Source: an uncultured Collinsella sp. (GTDB taxonomy: Bacteria; Actinomycetota; Coriobacteriia; Coriobacteriales; Coriobacteriaceae). Taken from it: a stretch of 7,748 bases of DNA. The position numbers and the translations under genes are program-made. Position 1 is the stretch's first letter. Every line of letters starts with the position of its first letter. The notes beneath the pieces are model-generated. The model was not told where the DNA came from. It saw only the letters and a program-made list of their open reading frames with translations, and did no database searches. Of this stretch, positions 1-5,412 are shown one piece after another. The stretch is taken from the NCBI GenBank assembly GCA_900548075.1, contig URJD01000082.1:1-7748 (forward strand), in the 5' to 3' direction.

Positions 1-336
1 CAGTTCCAGCCCGTGGGCACCGTCAACTACACCACGAGCGAGGATTACACGCGCATCACCGAGTTCAAGAACATGACCGGTCAGATTTTGCCCGGCAAGA
101 CCACCATCATGAAGGAGTACTCCAAGGCCTATGCGCCCGGCTCGGGCGAGACGCCGTATTACGCCATTCTTGAGCCCGAGAACCGTGAGCTCTATGAGCG
201 CTATCTTGAGCGCGTCCAGAACCTGACAAACTTCCACCCGGTGGGTCGTCTGGCCGAGTATCGTTACTACGATATGGATGCCGTGACCAATTCCGCCCTC
301 GATCTTTCGGATGAGATTATCGCCTGCCATGCATAA
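1..336 (+). CDS. glf: UDP-galactopyranose mutase, C-terminal part (5' truncated by window edge)
   Basis: The reading frame is open from base 1 to a TAA at 334-336 and gives 111 residues, roughly the last third of a protein that is usually about 370-390 residues. Glf is a cytosolic flavoenzyme that interconverts UDP-galactopyranose and UDP-galactofuranose, the donor for galactofuranose-containing surface glycans. The visible part matches the end of the family: a 'YTRITEFKNMTGQ' segment, 'GKTTIMKEYS', a 'PYYAILEPENRELYERY' stretch, and near the C-terminus the signature 'GRLAEYRYYDMDAV', which carries conserved active-site tyrosine and aspartate residues. The FAD-binding N-terminus lies outside the window. 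The last 8 bases overlap the start of the following glycosyltransferase, which suggests one operon and coupled translation. The family assignment is firm; the glycan it serves is not visible here. Confidence 0.93.
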   Translation, partial: QFQPVGTVNYTTSEDYTRITEFKNMTGQILPGKTTIMKEYSKAYAPGSGETPYYAILEPENRELYERYLERVQNLTNFHPVGRLAEYRYYDMDAVTNSALDLSDEIIACHA

Positions 337-1360
337 AGTCATAACATTCGGTATTCCCTCGTATAACGCCGCTAAGGACATGGACCATTGCATCACCTCC
401 ATCTTGGAGGGGAGCAATTATGCCACCGATATCGAGATTATCGTGGTGGACGACGGCTCCAAGGATGAGACGGCCGCCAAGGCCGACGAGTGGGAGGCCC
501 GTTATCCTGGAATCATCCGCGCGGTGCACCAGGAGAATGGCGGCCACGGTATTGCCGTCCTTTCGGGTCTGCGCGAGGCGCAGGGCACCTACTACAAGGT
601 TGTCGACTCGGACGACTGGCTTGACGGCGCTGCCCTTTCGACCATGCTGTCGATTCTGCGCGGCTTTGAAGAGCGCGACCAGCGCGTTGACCTGTTTATC
701 TCGAACTACGTGTACGAGAAGGTTTACGAGGGTACGCATACGGCCATTGGTTACAAGTTTGCCCTGCCTCGAAAAAAGATCTTTACCTGGGACCAGATCG
801 GCCATTTCCGCCTGGACCAGAATCTGCTCATGCACAGCCTGTGCTATCGCACGGATGTGCTGCGCGAGTCCAACCTTCCCATGCCGCCGCACACGTTCTA
901 TGTGGACAACATCTACGCCTACGTACCGCTGCCGCGTTGCAAGACCATGTACTACGCCGACATCGACCTCTATCGCTACTTTATCGGTCGTGAGGGCCAG
1001 AGTGTCAACGAGGCCACGATGGTCAAGCGTCTGGACCAGCAGTTCCGTGTTACGCGTATCATGATGGAGTCGTACCACCTGTACAGCGATGTCGAGTCGT
1101 CGCGTCTGCGTTCGTACATGATGGGCTACTTCACCATGATGATGGCGATCTGCTCGGTGCTCACCAAGCTTTCCGACGAGGATTGTGCCGACGAGCGCCT
1201 AAAGACGCTGTGGAATGATTTGAAGGCCTATGACGAGCGCATGTATCGTCGTGCACGTTACGGTGTGGTCGGCTTCTTCACTAACCTCCGCGGTCGTGCC
1301 GGAGACAAAACCACACTCGGCCTATACCGTCTTGCCTCAAAGATCTTCAAATTCAACTAG
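329..1360 (+). CDS. Glycosyltransferase family 2 (GT-A fold), probably surface polysaccharide synthesis
   Basis: This 343-residue protein starts with a GT2-type beta strand ('ITFGIPSYNAA', residues 5-15). It has the nucleotide-binding 'VVDDGS' motif at 39-44 and a metal-binding 'DSDDW' motif at 93-97. The rest resembles bacterial GT2 enzymes that move a sugar from a nucleotide-sugar to a growing glycan on the cytoplasmic face of the membrane. A hydrophobic methionine-rich stretch at about 262-281 may bind the membrane but is too broken to call a transmembrane helix. ATG at 329 is chosen over ATG at 311 because the family N-terminus begins directly at 'MHKVITFGIPSYN'. The start overlaps the glf stop by 8 bases and has only a weak, distant purine stretch upstream, so translation is probably coupled to glf. 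The neighbour suggests a galactofuranose-containing product, but sugar specificity cannot be read from the sequence. The last codons (SKIFKFN-stop) recur inverted at 1519-1537. Confidence 0.9.
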   Translation: MHKVITFGIPSYNAAKDMDHCITSILEGSNYATDIEIIVVDDGSKDETAAKADEWEARYPGIIRAVHQENGGHGIAVLSGLREAQGTYYKVVDSDDWLDGAALSTMLSILRGFEERDQRVDLFISNYVYEKVYEGTHTAIGYKFALPRKKIFTWDQIGHFRLDQNLLMHSLCYRTDVLRESNLPMPPHTFYVDNIYAYVPLPRCKTMYYADIDLYRYFIGREGQSVNEATMVKRLDQQFRVTRIMMESYHLYSDVESSRLRSYMMGYFTMMMAICSVLTKLSDEDCADERLKTLWNDLKAYDERMYRRARYGVVGFFTNLRGRAGDKTTLGLYRLASKIFKFN

Positions 1361-1382
1361 CACAGAAGCGCTCGGGTAACGG

Positions 1383-1491
1383 GGACCCCTGGTCCTTAAC
1401 TTGCTACTTCGAACAGTCCTGCGCAAGACGGAGGCGCCACTGGCGCCTCCTTTGCGTGCGGAACTCGTATCAAGTTAAGGACCAGGGGTCC
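1383..1491 (+). repeat. Long hairpin element A (21-bp arms, 67-nt structured core)
   Basis: The arms at 1383-1403 and 1471-1491 are perfect inverted complements of 21 bp (inner part GGTCCTTAACTTG / CAAGTTAAGGACC). They enclose exactly 67 nt. Read on the + strand, the core contains ACAGTCCTG (1413-1421), a bulged hairpin (1422-1456) and CGTGCGGAACTCG (1455-1467). AGTCC (1415-1419) can pair with GGAACT (1460-1465), leaving one bulged A, so the whole element can fold as one long interrupted hairpin. Each arm also contains a small palindrome (GGACCCCTGGTCC), as REP sequences do. The element begins 22 bases after the glycosyltransferase stop, in the sense direction. Both core boxes recur in element B. 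I do not recognise a named family. It may be a 3' structured RNA or terminator, or a MITE-like remnant, but no target-site duplication is evident. Confidence 0.8.
1422..1456 (+). terminator. Bulged GC-rich hairpin in element A, possible glycosyltransferase terminator
   Basis: GGAGGCGCC (1430-1438) and GGCGCCTCC (1442-1450) form a 9-bp GC stem with an ACT loop. CGCAAG (1422-1427) and TTTGCG (1451-1456) extend it by about six pairs (one of them G-U) beyond a 2-nt bulge. The hairpin lies about 60 bases after the glycosyltransferase stop. The stem is followed by only three T before GCG, so intrinsic termination at this point is plausible but not strong. The hairpin may instead serve mainly as the tip of the larger element. 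Confidence 0.45.
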
Positions 1492-1507
1492 TCTGCTATG
1501 TCTCGCT

Positions 1508-1555
1508 TTATGTCAGCAAGTTGAATTTGAAGATCTTAGACGCGCGGTACACAGG
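1508..1555 (-). pseudogene. Possible 3' remnant of a second glycosyltransferase gene
   Basis: Read on the - strand, the frame ending in TAA at 1508-1510 gives 'PVYRASKIFKFNLLT'. This resembles the real C-terminus 'GLYRLASKIFKFN' at 1318-1360. The match is exact over seven to eight codons, the preceding Ser codon differs synonymously, and the stop has moved. Upstream, the similarity fades before element B, so only a stub remains. It could be the tail of a decayed paralogous gene. It could also be an inverted copy made by template switching at the palindrome. The stub is too short for a firm choice. Confidence 0.35.
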
Positions 1556-1584
1556 GGCCTGGGCTGAAAAGATTTTGGTTGGTA

Positions 1585-1709
1585 GGTTGCCCGGTGGGTC
1601 TTGGTTATGTTTGTCGCGAGTTCCGCACGAGCCGAAGAGCACTTAATGTGCTCTTCGTGCGAGCCAGGACTGTAGAGCAGCAAACATAACCAAGACCCAC
1701 TGGGCAACC
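1585..1709 (-). repeat. Long hairpin element B (29-bp arms, 67-nt structured core)
   Basis: The arms at 1585-1613 and 1681-1709 are inverted complements at 28 of 29 positions, and the single difference (G1592 against A1702) would cost one pair or allow a G-U pair. They enclose exactly 67 nt, as in element A. Read on the - strand, the core has ACAGTCCTG (1673-1665), a hairpin and CGTGCGGAACTCG (1629-1617), matching element A. The terminal hairpin is unrelated in sequence: CGAAGAGCAC (1633-1642) pairs with GTGCTCTTCG (1648-1657) around a TTAAT loop, and CGCAC (1624-1628) can pair with GTGCG (1657-1661) past a bulge, competing for the pair at 1633/1657. The element starts 12 bases beyond the P1 peptidase stop and is in the sense direction of that gene, just as A is for the glycosyltransferase. 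It may act as a 3' structure or terminator; no long T run follows. Confidence 0.8.
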
Positions 1710-1721
1710 GGACGAGCTAGT

Positions 1722-2723
1722 TTACTTCGCGGCGCCGGGGATGCCGTGGGAGGTTTTGGCGGTTTTGGCTCCGTTTACGATGGCGGTTTGCAAAGCCCTT
1801 ACGGCGAGCATGCCCAGCAGGTCTAGGGGAACGGCGGCGCTTGCCTGGGCGCCCAGTTTGCCGCTGGCGAGGGTGTAGATGGTGTCGCCGTCGTTGGTGG
1901 TGTGCGTGGGACGGATGGCGTGTGCGTAGGCGTCTGCGGCCATCTGAGAGACCTTGGTGGCTTGTGCCTTAGTGAGTTCCACGTTGGTGACGATGCAGCT
2001 GATGGTGGTGTTGGTGCGGTCGAGCGGCATCTGCATGGATCCGGCGGCGGCAAAGGCTGCGAGTTCCATGTCGACGATTTGGTCGCTATCGGCTGCGGCG
2101 CGCATACCGGCGACCCACTCGCCGGTGAAGGGGTCGACAACGTTGCCGCAGGCGTTGACCGAGACCACGGCGCCCACCTTGATGGGGCCGAGCGCCACGG
2201 CGGCAGCGCCAAGGCCAGCCTTCATGCAGGTGGCAGGTCCCATGAGCTTACCTACGGTGGCGCCGGTGCCGGCGCCCACGTTGCCCTGCTCGAGCGAGGC
2301 AGGGGTGTGGTCGAGCGCCTCGCGCACGGCGGCGATGCCGGCCTCAATGTCGGGGCGAACGGCGGGGTTACCAAAGGCGAGGTCGAAGATACAGCTGGAG
2401 CACACGATAGGCACCTGCGTGGGGCCGACGGGAAGGCCGATGCCGCGGCTCTCAAGCTCGCGAGCGACGCCGCTTGCAGCCTCGAGGCCAAAGGCCGATC
2501 CACCCGAAAGGCAGACGGCGTGGACCTTGTCCACGGTGTTCTCGGGTCGCAGCAGGTCGGTTTCGCGCGATGCTGGAGCACCGCCGCGAACGTCAACGCC
2601 GCCGGTGGCACCCTCGGGCGCCACGATTACGGTGCAGCCGGTGCCGGCCTCCTCGTCCGTATAGTTGCCAAAGCAAAAGCCATCGACATTGCAAACATCG
2701 ATGGCTTCGAGCAGTGTGTCCAT
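1722..2723 (-). CDS. P1 family (S58/DmpA-NylC type) self-processing peptidase
   Basis: The 333-residue product is a full-length member of the P1 peptidase family (DmpA aminopeptidase, BapA, NylC), N-terminal-nucleophile hydrolases that cut themselves into two chains and expose a catalytic Thr or Ser. The likely cleavage site is Asn238-Thr239 in 'DRTNTTISCIVTNVELTKAQA'. Other family features are 'SGGSAFGLEAASGV' (73-86), the glycine-rich 'GNVGAGTGATVGK' (147-159), 'IKVGAVVSVNACGNVVDP' (181-198) and 'AIRPTHTTNDGDTIYTLASG' (269-288). The ATG at 2723 is chosen because AGGAG lies five bases upstream; the open frame continues further upstream but there overlaps maf and encodes no family sequence. 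No signal peptide is seen, so the enzyme is probably cytoplasmic. The substrate is unknown: relatives act on N-terminal amino acids, beta-peptides or amide oligomers. It follows maf on the same strand but is separated by a probable terminator. Confidence 0.92.
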   Translation of the reverse strand: MDTLLEAIDVCNVDGFCFGNYTDEEAGTGCTVIVAPEGATGGVDVRGGAPASRETDLLRPENTVDKVHAVCLSGGSAFGLEAASGVARELESRGIGLPVGPTQVPIVCSSCIFDLAFGNPAVRPDIEAGIAAVREALDHTPASLEQGNVGAGTGATVGKLMGPATCMKAGLGAAAVALGPIKVGAVVSVNACGNVVDPFTGEWVAGMRAAADSDQIVDMELAAFAAAGSMQMPLDRTNTTISCIVTNVELTKAQATKVSQMAADAYAHAIRPTHTTNDGDTIYTLASGKLGAQASAAVPLDLLGMLAVRALQTAIVNGAKTAKTSHGIPGAAK

Positions 2724-2745
2724 GTTTTCTCCTATCGGTTTTCCG

Positions 2746-2762
2746 CCGGGCCTTATGCCCGG
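2746..2762 (-). promoter_or_regulatory. Stem-loop in the leader of the P1 peptidase gene
   Basis: CCGGGC (2746-2751) and GCCCGG (2757-2762) form a perfect 6-bp GC stem with a 5-nt loop. On the - strand it ends about 12 bases before the AGGAG ribosome-binding site of the P1 peptidase. It could affect translation or mRNA stability. No known riboswitch is recognised and the stem is short. Confidence 0.35.
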
Positions 2763-2769
2763 TCGGGAT

Positions 2770-2782
2770 CCGTACGGTACGG
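2770..2782. promoter_or_regulatory. 13-bp palindrome, possible operator
   Basis: CCGTAC-G-GTACGG is a palindrome with 6-bp arms around a single central base. It lies between the maf terminator and the P1 peptidase start. The position would suit a dimeric repressor site, but no clear -35/-10 pair was found next to it and no regulator gene is in the window. Confidence 0.25.
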
Positions 2783-2792
2783 CAAAATTGTA

Positions 2793-2815
2793 GGCGCTGG
2801 GGGATAACCAGCGCC
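2793..2815 (-). terminator. Probable intrinsic terminator after maf
   Basis: GGCGCTGG (2793-2800) and CCAGCGCC (2808-2815) form a perfect 8-bp GC-rich stem with a 7-nt loop. On the - strand the hairpin starts about 8 bases after the maf stop and is followed by TACAATTTTG, an imperfect U-rich tail. It would end the DJ-1/maf transcript before the P1 peptidase gene, possibly incompletely. Confidence 0.6.
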
Positions 2816-2823
2816 AGATGCAA

Positions 2824-3405
2824 TTACGAGAGTTTTTGAATCGCGCGTGCGACGCGAGCGATGGGCAAGCCCACCACGTTGTAGAAGTCACCCGAAATAT
2901 CGTGCACAAGCATGCGGCCGCCTGTGCCTTGGATGCCGTAGGCCCCGGCCTTGTCCATGGGTTCGCCGGAGGCAACATAGCGCTCGATCTGCTCTTCGGT
3001 AAGCTCATAGAACGTCACGTCGGTCACATCGACAAACGACAGGCTCTCGGCGGCATGCGGAGCTGTAGCGTCGCCGGCTTTAACGATGCAGACGCCGGTT
3101 GCGACCTGGTGCGTGCGGCCCGAAAGCTCGCGGAGCATGGTGCGTGCCTCGTCCCCGTCTGCCGGCTTGCCCAAAATTTGGCCGTCAAAGGTGACAATAG
3201 TATCGGCCGCGACGGTCAGTTCATTGGGCTCGGCATGCTCGGCGGCAACGGCGGCGGCTTTTGCGCGTGCTAAGCGTTCAACGAGCGTAAGCGGGGCCTC
3301 GCCATCAAAAGGCGTTTCGTCGATATCTGCGGGAATCACACGAATGTCATAGCCCGCCTCGCGCATCAACTCGATGCGGCGCGGTGATTGCGAAGCCAAA
3401 ATCAT
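2824..3405 (-). CDS. maf: Maf-type nucleoside triphosphate pyrophosphatase (dTTP/UTP, YhdE subfamily)
   Basis: This 193-residue protein has the normal Maf length. Maf enzymes hydrolyse dTTP, UTP and modified pyrimidine nucleotides to the monophosphate and pyrophosphate, a house-cleaning role; some members are linked to septum formation. The motifs appear in order: SQSPRR (5-10), AADT (66-69, with the catalytic Asp68), GKP (79-81), SGRTHQVATGV (95-105), EPMDKAGAYGIQG (148-160) and GDFYNVVGLP (172-181). The 'DKAGAYGIQG' form is typical of the YhdE/dTTPase branch rather than the YceF branch. The ATG at 3405 overlaps the DJ-1 gene TGA as ATGA, with GAGGG nine bases upstream inside that gene, so the two are translationally coupled. 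A hairpin terminator follows. Confidence 0.95.
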   Translation of the reverse strand: MILASQSPRRIELMREAGYDIRVIPADIDETPFDGEAPLTLVERLARAKAAAVAAEHAEPNELTVAADTIVTFDGQILGKPADGDEARTMLRELSGRTHQVATGVCIVKAGDATAPHAAESLSFVDVTDVTFYELTEEQIERYVASGEPMDKAGAYGIQGTGGRMLVHDISGDFYNVVGLPIARVARAIQKLS

Positions 3406-3944
3406 AGCTGAATGCCCTCGGCGACCTTCTCGACGGCCTTGTCGCCGGCGAGTGTGCGCAGCAGCTCAAGCGCAAAGGGGAGCGATTGGGCCATGCCGCT
3501 GGCGGTGATGATGTTGCCGTCGTGCGTGACCTTCTCGCCGGTATAGGCGCCTTCGGGGAAGCTTTTCTCAAAGCCAGGGAAGCATGTGGCGTGGCGCCCC
3601 TCGAGCAGGTCGAGCTCGCCCAGGATAAACGGGGCGGCGCAGATGGCGGCAACGTGCTTGGTCGCGGCGAACTCGCAGACCACGTCGCAGACGCGCTGAT
3701 CGGCACGCAGGTTGGTGGCACCGGGCAAGCCGCCGGGCAGCACGACGCAGTCGTACTCGTCAAAGTTGATCTCATCAAAGAGCGCATCGCAGGTCACGGG
3801 GATCTGCAGCGAGCTTACGACCTCACGCGTGGGCATGATCGAGACGAGCGTGGCACGCACGCCGCCGCGACGCATGACATCGACCATGGTCAAGCATTCA
3901 ATAGTTTCAAAGCCATCGGCAGCGAGAACGGCAACGCTGGGCAT
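3402..3944 (-). CDS. DJ-1/PfpI (ThiJ/YajL-like) family protein
   Basis: The product is 180 residues, typical of single-domain DJ-1/YajL proteins with a flavodoxin-like fold. Members are linked to oxidative or carbonyl stress, as proposed glyoxalases, protein or nucleotide deglycases, or chaperones. The key residues are present: Glu16 in 'FETIECLTMVDVMRRGG', the reactive Cys102 in the nucleophile elbow 'AAICAAPFILGEL' (99-111), and the 'VLPGGLPGATNL' loop (68-79). The ATG at 3944 is chosen because AAAGGA lies six bases upstream; an ATG five codons earlier (3959) lacks a good ribosome-binding site. A promoter candidate lies just upstream, and the stop overlaps maf (ATGA). Pairing with Maf suggests a two-gene damage-control unit, which is an inference. 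The actual substrate cannot be told from the sequence. Confidence 0.92.
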   Translation of the reverse strand: MPSVAVLAADGFETIECLTMVDVMRRGGVRATLVSIMPTREVVSSLQIPVTCDALFDEINFDEYDCVVLPGGLPGATNLRADQRVCDVVCEFAATKHVAAICAAPFILGELDLLEGRHATCFPGFEKSFPEGAYTGEKVTHDGNIITASGMAQSLPFALELLRTLAGDKAVEKVAEGIQL

Positions 3945-3980
3945 GAGGGTTCCTTTCATAGGCGGCATACAATTAGCCGT

Positions 3981-4009
3981 CTTATACCCCGAAGACCTCC
4001 GCTTGCCAC
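3981..4009 (-). promoter_or_regulatory. Candidate sigma-70-type promoter for the DJ-1/maf pair
   Basis: On the - strand, GTGGCA (4009-4004; 4 of 6 matches to TTGACA) is followed after 17 bases by TATAAG (3986-3981; 5 of 6 matches to TATAAT). Transcription would begin about 30 bases before the DJ-1 ATG at 3944. The spacing is ideal and the stretch is intergenic. No experimental support is available here. Confidence 0.5.
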
Positions 4010-4020
4010 GCTCGATTTCC

Positions 4021-4044
4021 CAATGATTTTTCTGAGCAATGATT
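4021..4044. repeat. Two direct 8-bp repeats upstream of the promoter candidate
   Basis: CAATGATT occurs at 4021-4028 and again at 4037-4044, with a 16-bp period. This is just upstream of the -35 box of the candidate DJ-1 promoter and in AT-richer DNA than its surroundings. The position would suit an activator site; chance cannot be excluded for an 8-mer. Confidence 0.3.
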
Positions 4045-4050
4045 AAGTGG

Positions 4051-5364
4051 CTAGTTGCGCCTAAGGTGGACGACGGTCTCGCAGTGGAAGGTTTGCGGGA
4101 ACAGGTCGACTGGCGTGATCTTGACGGGGGAGAAGGTGCCTTCTTCGACAAAGCGTTTGAGATCGCGCGCCAGGGTGGCCGGGTCGCAGCTCACGTAGGC
4201 GACATCGCGAGCACTCGTGCTGGCGATAAGGTCGATCGCCTCGGGGGCGAGGCCTGCGCGCGGCGGGTCGACCACCAAGACGTCGGCATCCTGGTCGGGG
4301 AACTCGCGCACCGCGTCTCCGCCAATGACGTCGACGTTATCGAGCTTGTTGATCTCCAGGTTACGGCGCAGGTCGCGCACGGCGGGGCCGTAGGCCTCGA
4401 CGGCGGCGACAAAGTCGCAGCGGCGGGCGAGCGGCAGGGTAAAGGTGCCGGCACCGCAGTACAGGTCCACGGCAAGCTCGTCTTCCTGCGGGTCGAGCGC
4501 TTCCATGACAAGCTCGATCAAAATATCGGCGCCCTTGGTGTTGACCTGGAAAAAAGACGGGGCAGACAAGCGCATCTGGCCATCGGCGATGTTCTCGGTC
4601 CAGGAGCCCTCGCCGGCGAGCATCTCAACCTTGGAGACGCGACGGGCCTTCTTCTCGCCCTTGCTCATCACACGCACGATGCTCGTGGGATGAGCGGCGT
4701 CCGCCAGCACGCGGGAGACCTGCGAGCGCGGAAAAGAGCCTGTAGGCGTCCAGAGTGCGACCTCGAGTGCCTTGGTGCGGCGTGATGCGCGAATGCCCAC
4801 GCGTTCGAGCCCTAAGTCATGGCCGCCGCTTAGATAGTTGAGTGCGCCGACGACCGATTTGAGCGCCTTCGGGAAGCGCTTATCGAACAGCGGGCACGCA
4901 TCGACGGTCACGATTTTGCTGGGGTCGACACCGTGCATGCCAAGGCGCACGCGACCGTTGACGACGGTCGGTTCGAGCTCGATTTTATTGCGGTAGCCCC
5001 AGTCGTCCTTGGTGTGGCAGATGGGCTGTACCAACTTATCGACCTGCTCAGGAGCGAACTTGCCGATGCGCTCGAGCGTGGAGCGCAGGTTTTGCTCCTT
5101 GGCGGCGAGCTGCGCCGTGCGTGAGAGATTGCCCCACGAACAACCGCCGCAGATGCCAACGAAGGGGCAGGGGGGCTGAATGCGATCGGGGCTCGGCTCC
5201 AGAATCTCGGTCGTGCGGGCGCGCATGAACGACTTGCCGTCCTGTACGACCTCGGCCTCGACGGTGTCGCCTGCCACGGCGCCCTGCACAAAGACGGCCT
5301 TGCCGTTGTCGGCGTGCGCCAGCCCGTCTGCGCCGTAGGTCATCGATTCTATAGTGAGCTTCAT
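4051..5364 (-). CDS. rlmD: RlmD/TrmA-type tRNA/rRNA uracil-C5 methyltransferase with [4Fe-4S] cluster
   Basis: The 437-residue protein is a complete RumA-type enzyme that transfers a methyl group from S-adenosylmethionine to C5 of a uridine in RNA, in this group usually 23S rRNA (positions 747 and/or 1939, E. coli numbering). An N-terminal TRAM RNA-binding domain (about 1-60) is followed by the cluster ligands Cys66, Cys72, Cys75 ('CPFVGICGGC') and Cys157 ('DACPLF'). The SAM-binding motif 'DLYCGAGTFTLPLA' is at 300-313, 'DPPRAGL' at 366-372, the nucleophile Cys393 in 'VSCDPATLARD', and the C-terminal 'HCETVVHL' carries the likely general base Glu429. The ATG at 5364 is preferred over upstream ATGs at 5379 and 5400: it has a purine-rich AGGCAGGG just before it and begins at the TRAM domain. 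The exact target uridine, and so the gene symbol, is uncertain (RlmD, RlmCD or RlmC). Confidence 0.92.
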   Translation of the reverse strand: MKLTIESMTYGADGLAHADNGKAVFVQGAVAGDTVEAEVVQDGKSFMRARTTEILEPSPDRIQPPCPFVGICGGCSWGNLSRTAQLAAKEQNLRSTLERIGKFAPEQVDKLVQPICHTKDDWGYRNKIELEPTVVNGRVRLGMHGVDPSKIVTVDACPLFDKRFPKALKSVVGALNYLSGGHDLGLERVGIRASRRTKALEVALWTPTGSFPRSQVSRVLADAAHPTSIVRVMSKGEKKARRVSKVEMLAGEGSWTENIADGQMRLSAPSFFQVNTKGADILIELVMEALDPQEDELAVDLYCGAGTFTLPLARRCDFVAAVEAYGPAVRDLRRNLEINKLDNVDVIGGDAVREFPDQDADVLVVDPPRAGLAPEAIDLIASTSARDVAYVSCDPATLARDLKRFVEEGTFSPVKITPVDLFPQTFHCETVVHLRRN

Positions 5365-5412
5365 ATCCCTGCCTGTCATTCGTGTTGTTGTTCGCACCAT
5401 GGTAGCAGGGAA

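Larger units (their letters stand above)
1340..1537. repeat. Outer inverted repeat: end of glycosyltransferase gene mirrored around element A
   Basis: Bases 1340-1358, which encode the last residues of the glycosyltransferase, are a perfect 19-bp inverted complement of 1519-1537 (AAGATCTTCAAATTCAACT / AGTTGAATTTGAAGATCTT). The midpoint of this repeat is at about 1438 and that of element A is at 1437, so the two inverted repeats are nearly concentric. The gaps between outer and inner arms are 24 and 27 nt and show only patchy similarity. The result is a quasi-palindrome of about 198 bp that includes coding sequence. Confidence 0.85.
1361..1721. other. Convergent intergenic region, structured, no convincing gene
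   Basis: These 361 bases separate the converging glycosyltransferase (+) and P1 peptidase (-) genes. A 64-codon open frame on the - strand (1513-1707) lacks any recognisable domain and runs through both arms of an inverted repeat, so it is not treated as a gene. The region is filled instead by two long hairpin elements (1383-1491 and 1585-1709) and by a short inverted copy of the end of the glycosyltransferase gene (around 1508-1555), each listed separately. Confidence 0.8.

Noticed and set aside
317..1078. 253-codon open frame on the - strand within the glycosyltransferase gene
   Set aside because: The + strand has intact GT2 motifs; the antisense product shows no family features.
1383..1491. 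MITE or insertion-sequence remnant
   Set aside because: The terminal inverted repeats are good, but no target-site duplication was found at the ends, there is no transposase, and the related element B does not share the arm sequence. Not excluded, only less favoured.
1513..1707. 64-codon open frame on the - strand in the convergent intergenic region
   Set aside because: No recognisable domain, no good ribosome-binding site seen, and it runs through the arms of element B and the mirrored gene end in a different frame.
1383..1709. Integron attC sites
   Set aside because: The bulged, folded layout and the TTAAC/GTTAA in element A's arms recall attC, but element B has these in the opposite order, the match to the R-box consensus is imperfect, and there is no integrase or cassette in the window.
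1340..1709. CRISPR array
   Set aside because: The repeats are inverted pairs, not regularly spaced direct repeats, and there are no cas genes.
2787..2792. TACAAT as a -10 box for the P1 peptidase gene (- strand)
   Set aside because: It coincides with the U-rich tail of the maf terminator and has no -35 match at suitable spacing.
1902..2807. 301-codon open frame on the + strand opposite the P1 peptidase gene
   Set aside because: Shadow frame caused by high GC at third codon positions; the opposite strand encodes a clear P1 peptidase with conserved motifs. The same applies to the long + strand frames at 3486-4046, 4039-4785, 5442-6479 and 6750-7724.
5365..5400. Upstream extension of the methyltransferase start to 5400 or 5379
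   Set aside because: Neither ATG has a convincing ribosome-binding site and the extra residues are not part of the TRAM domain.
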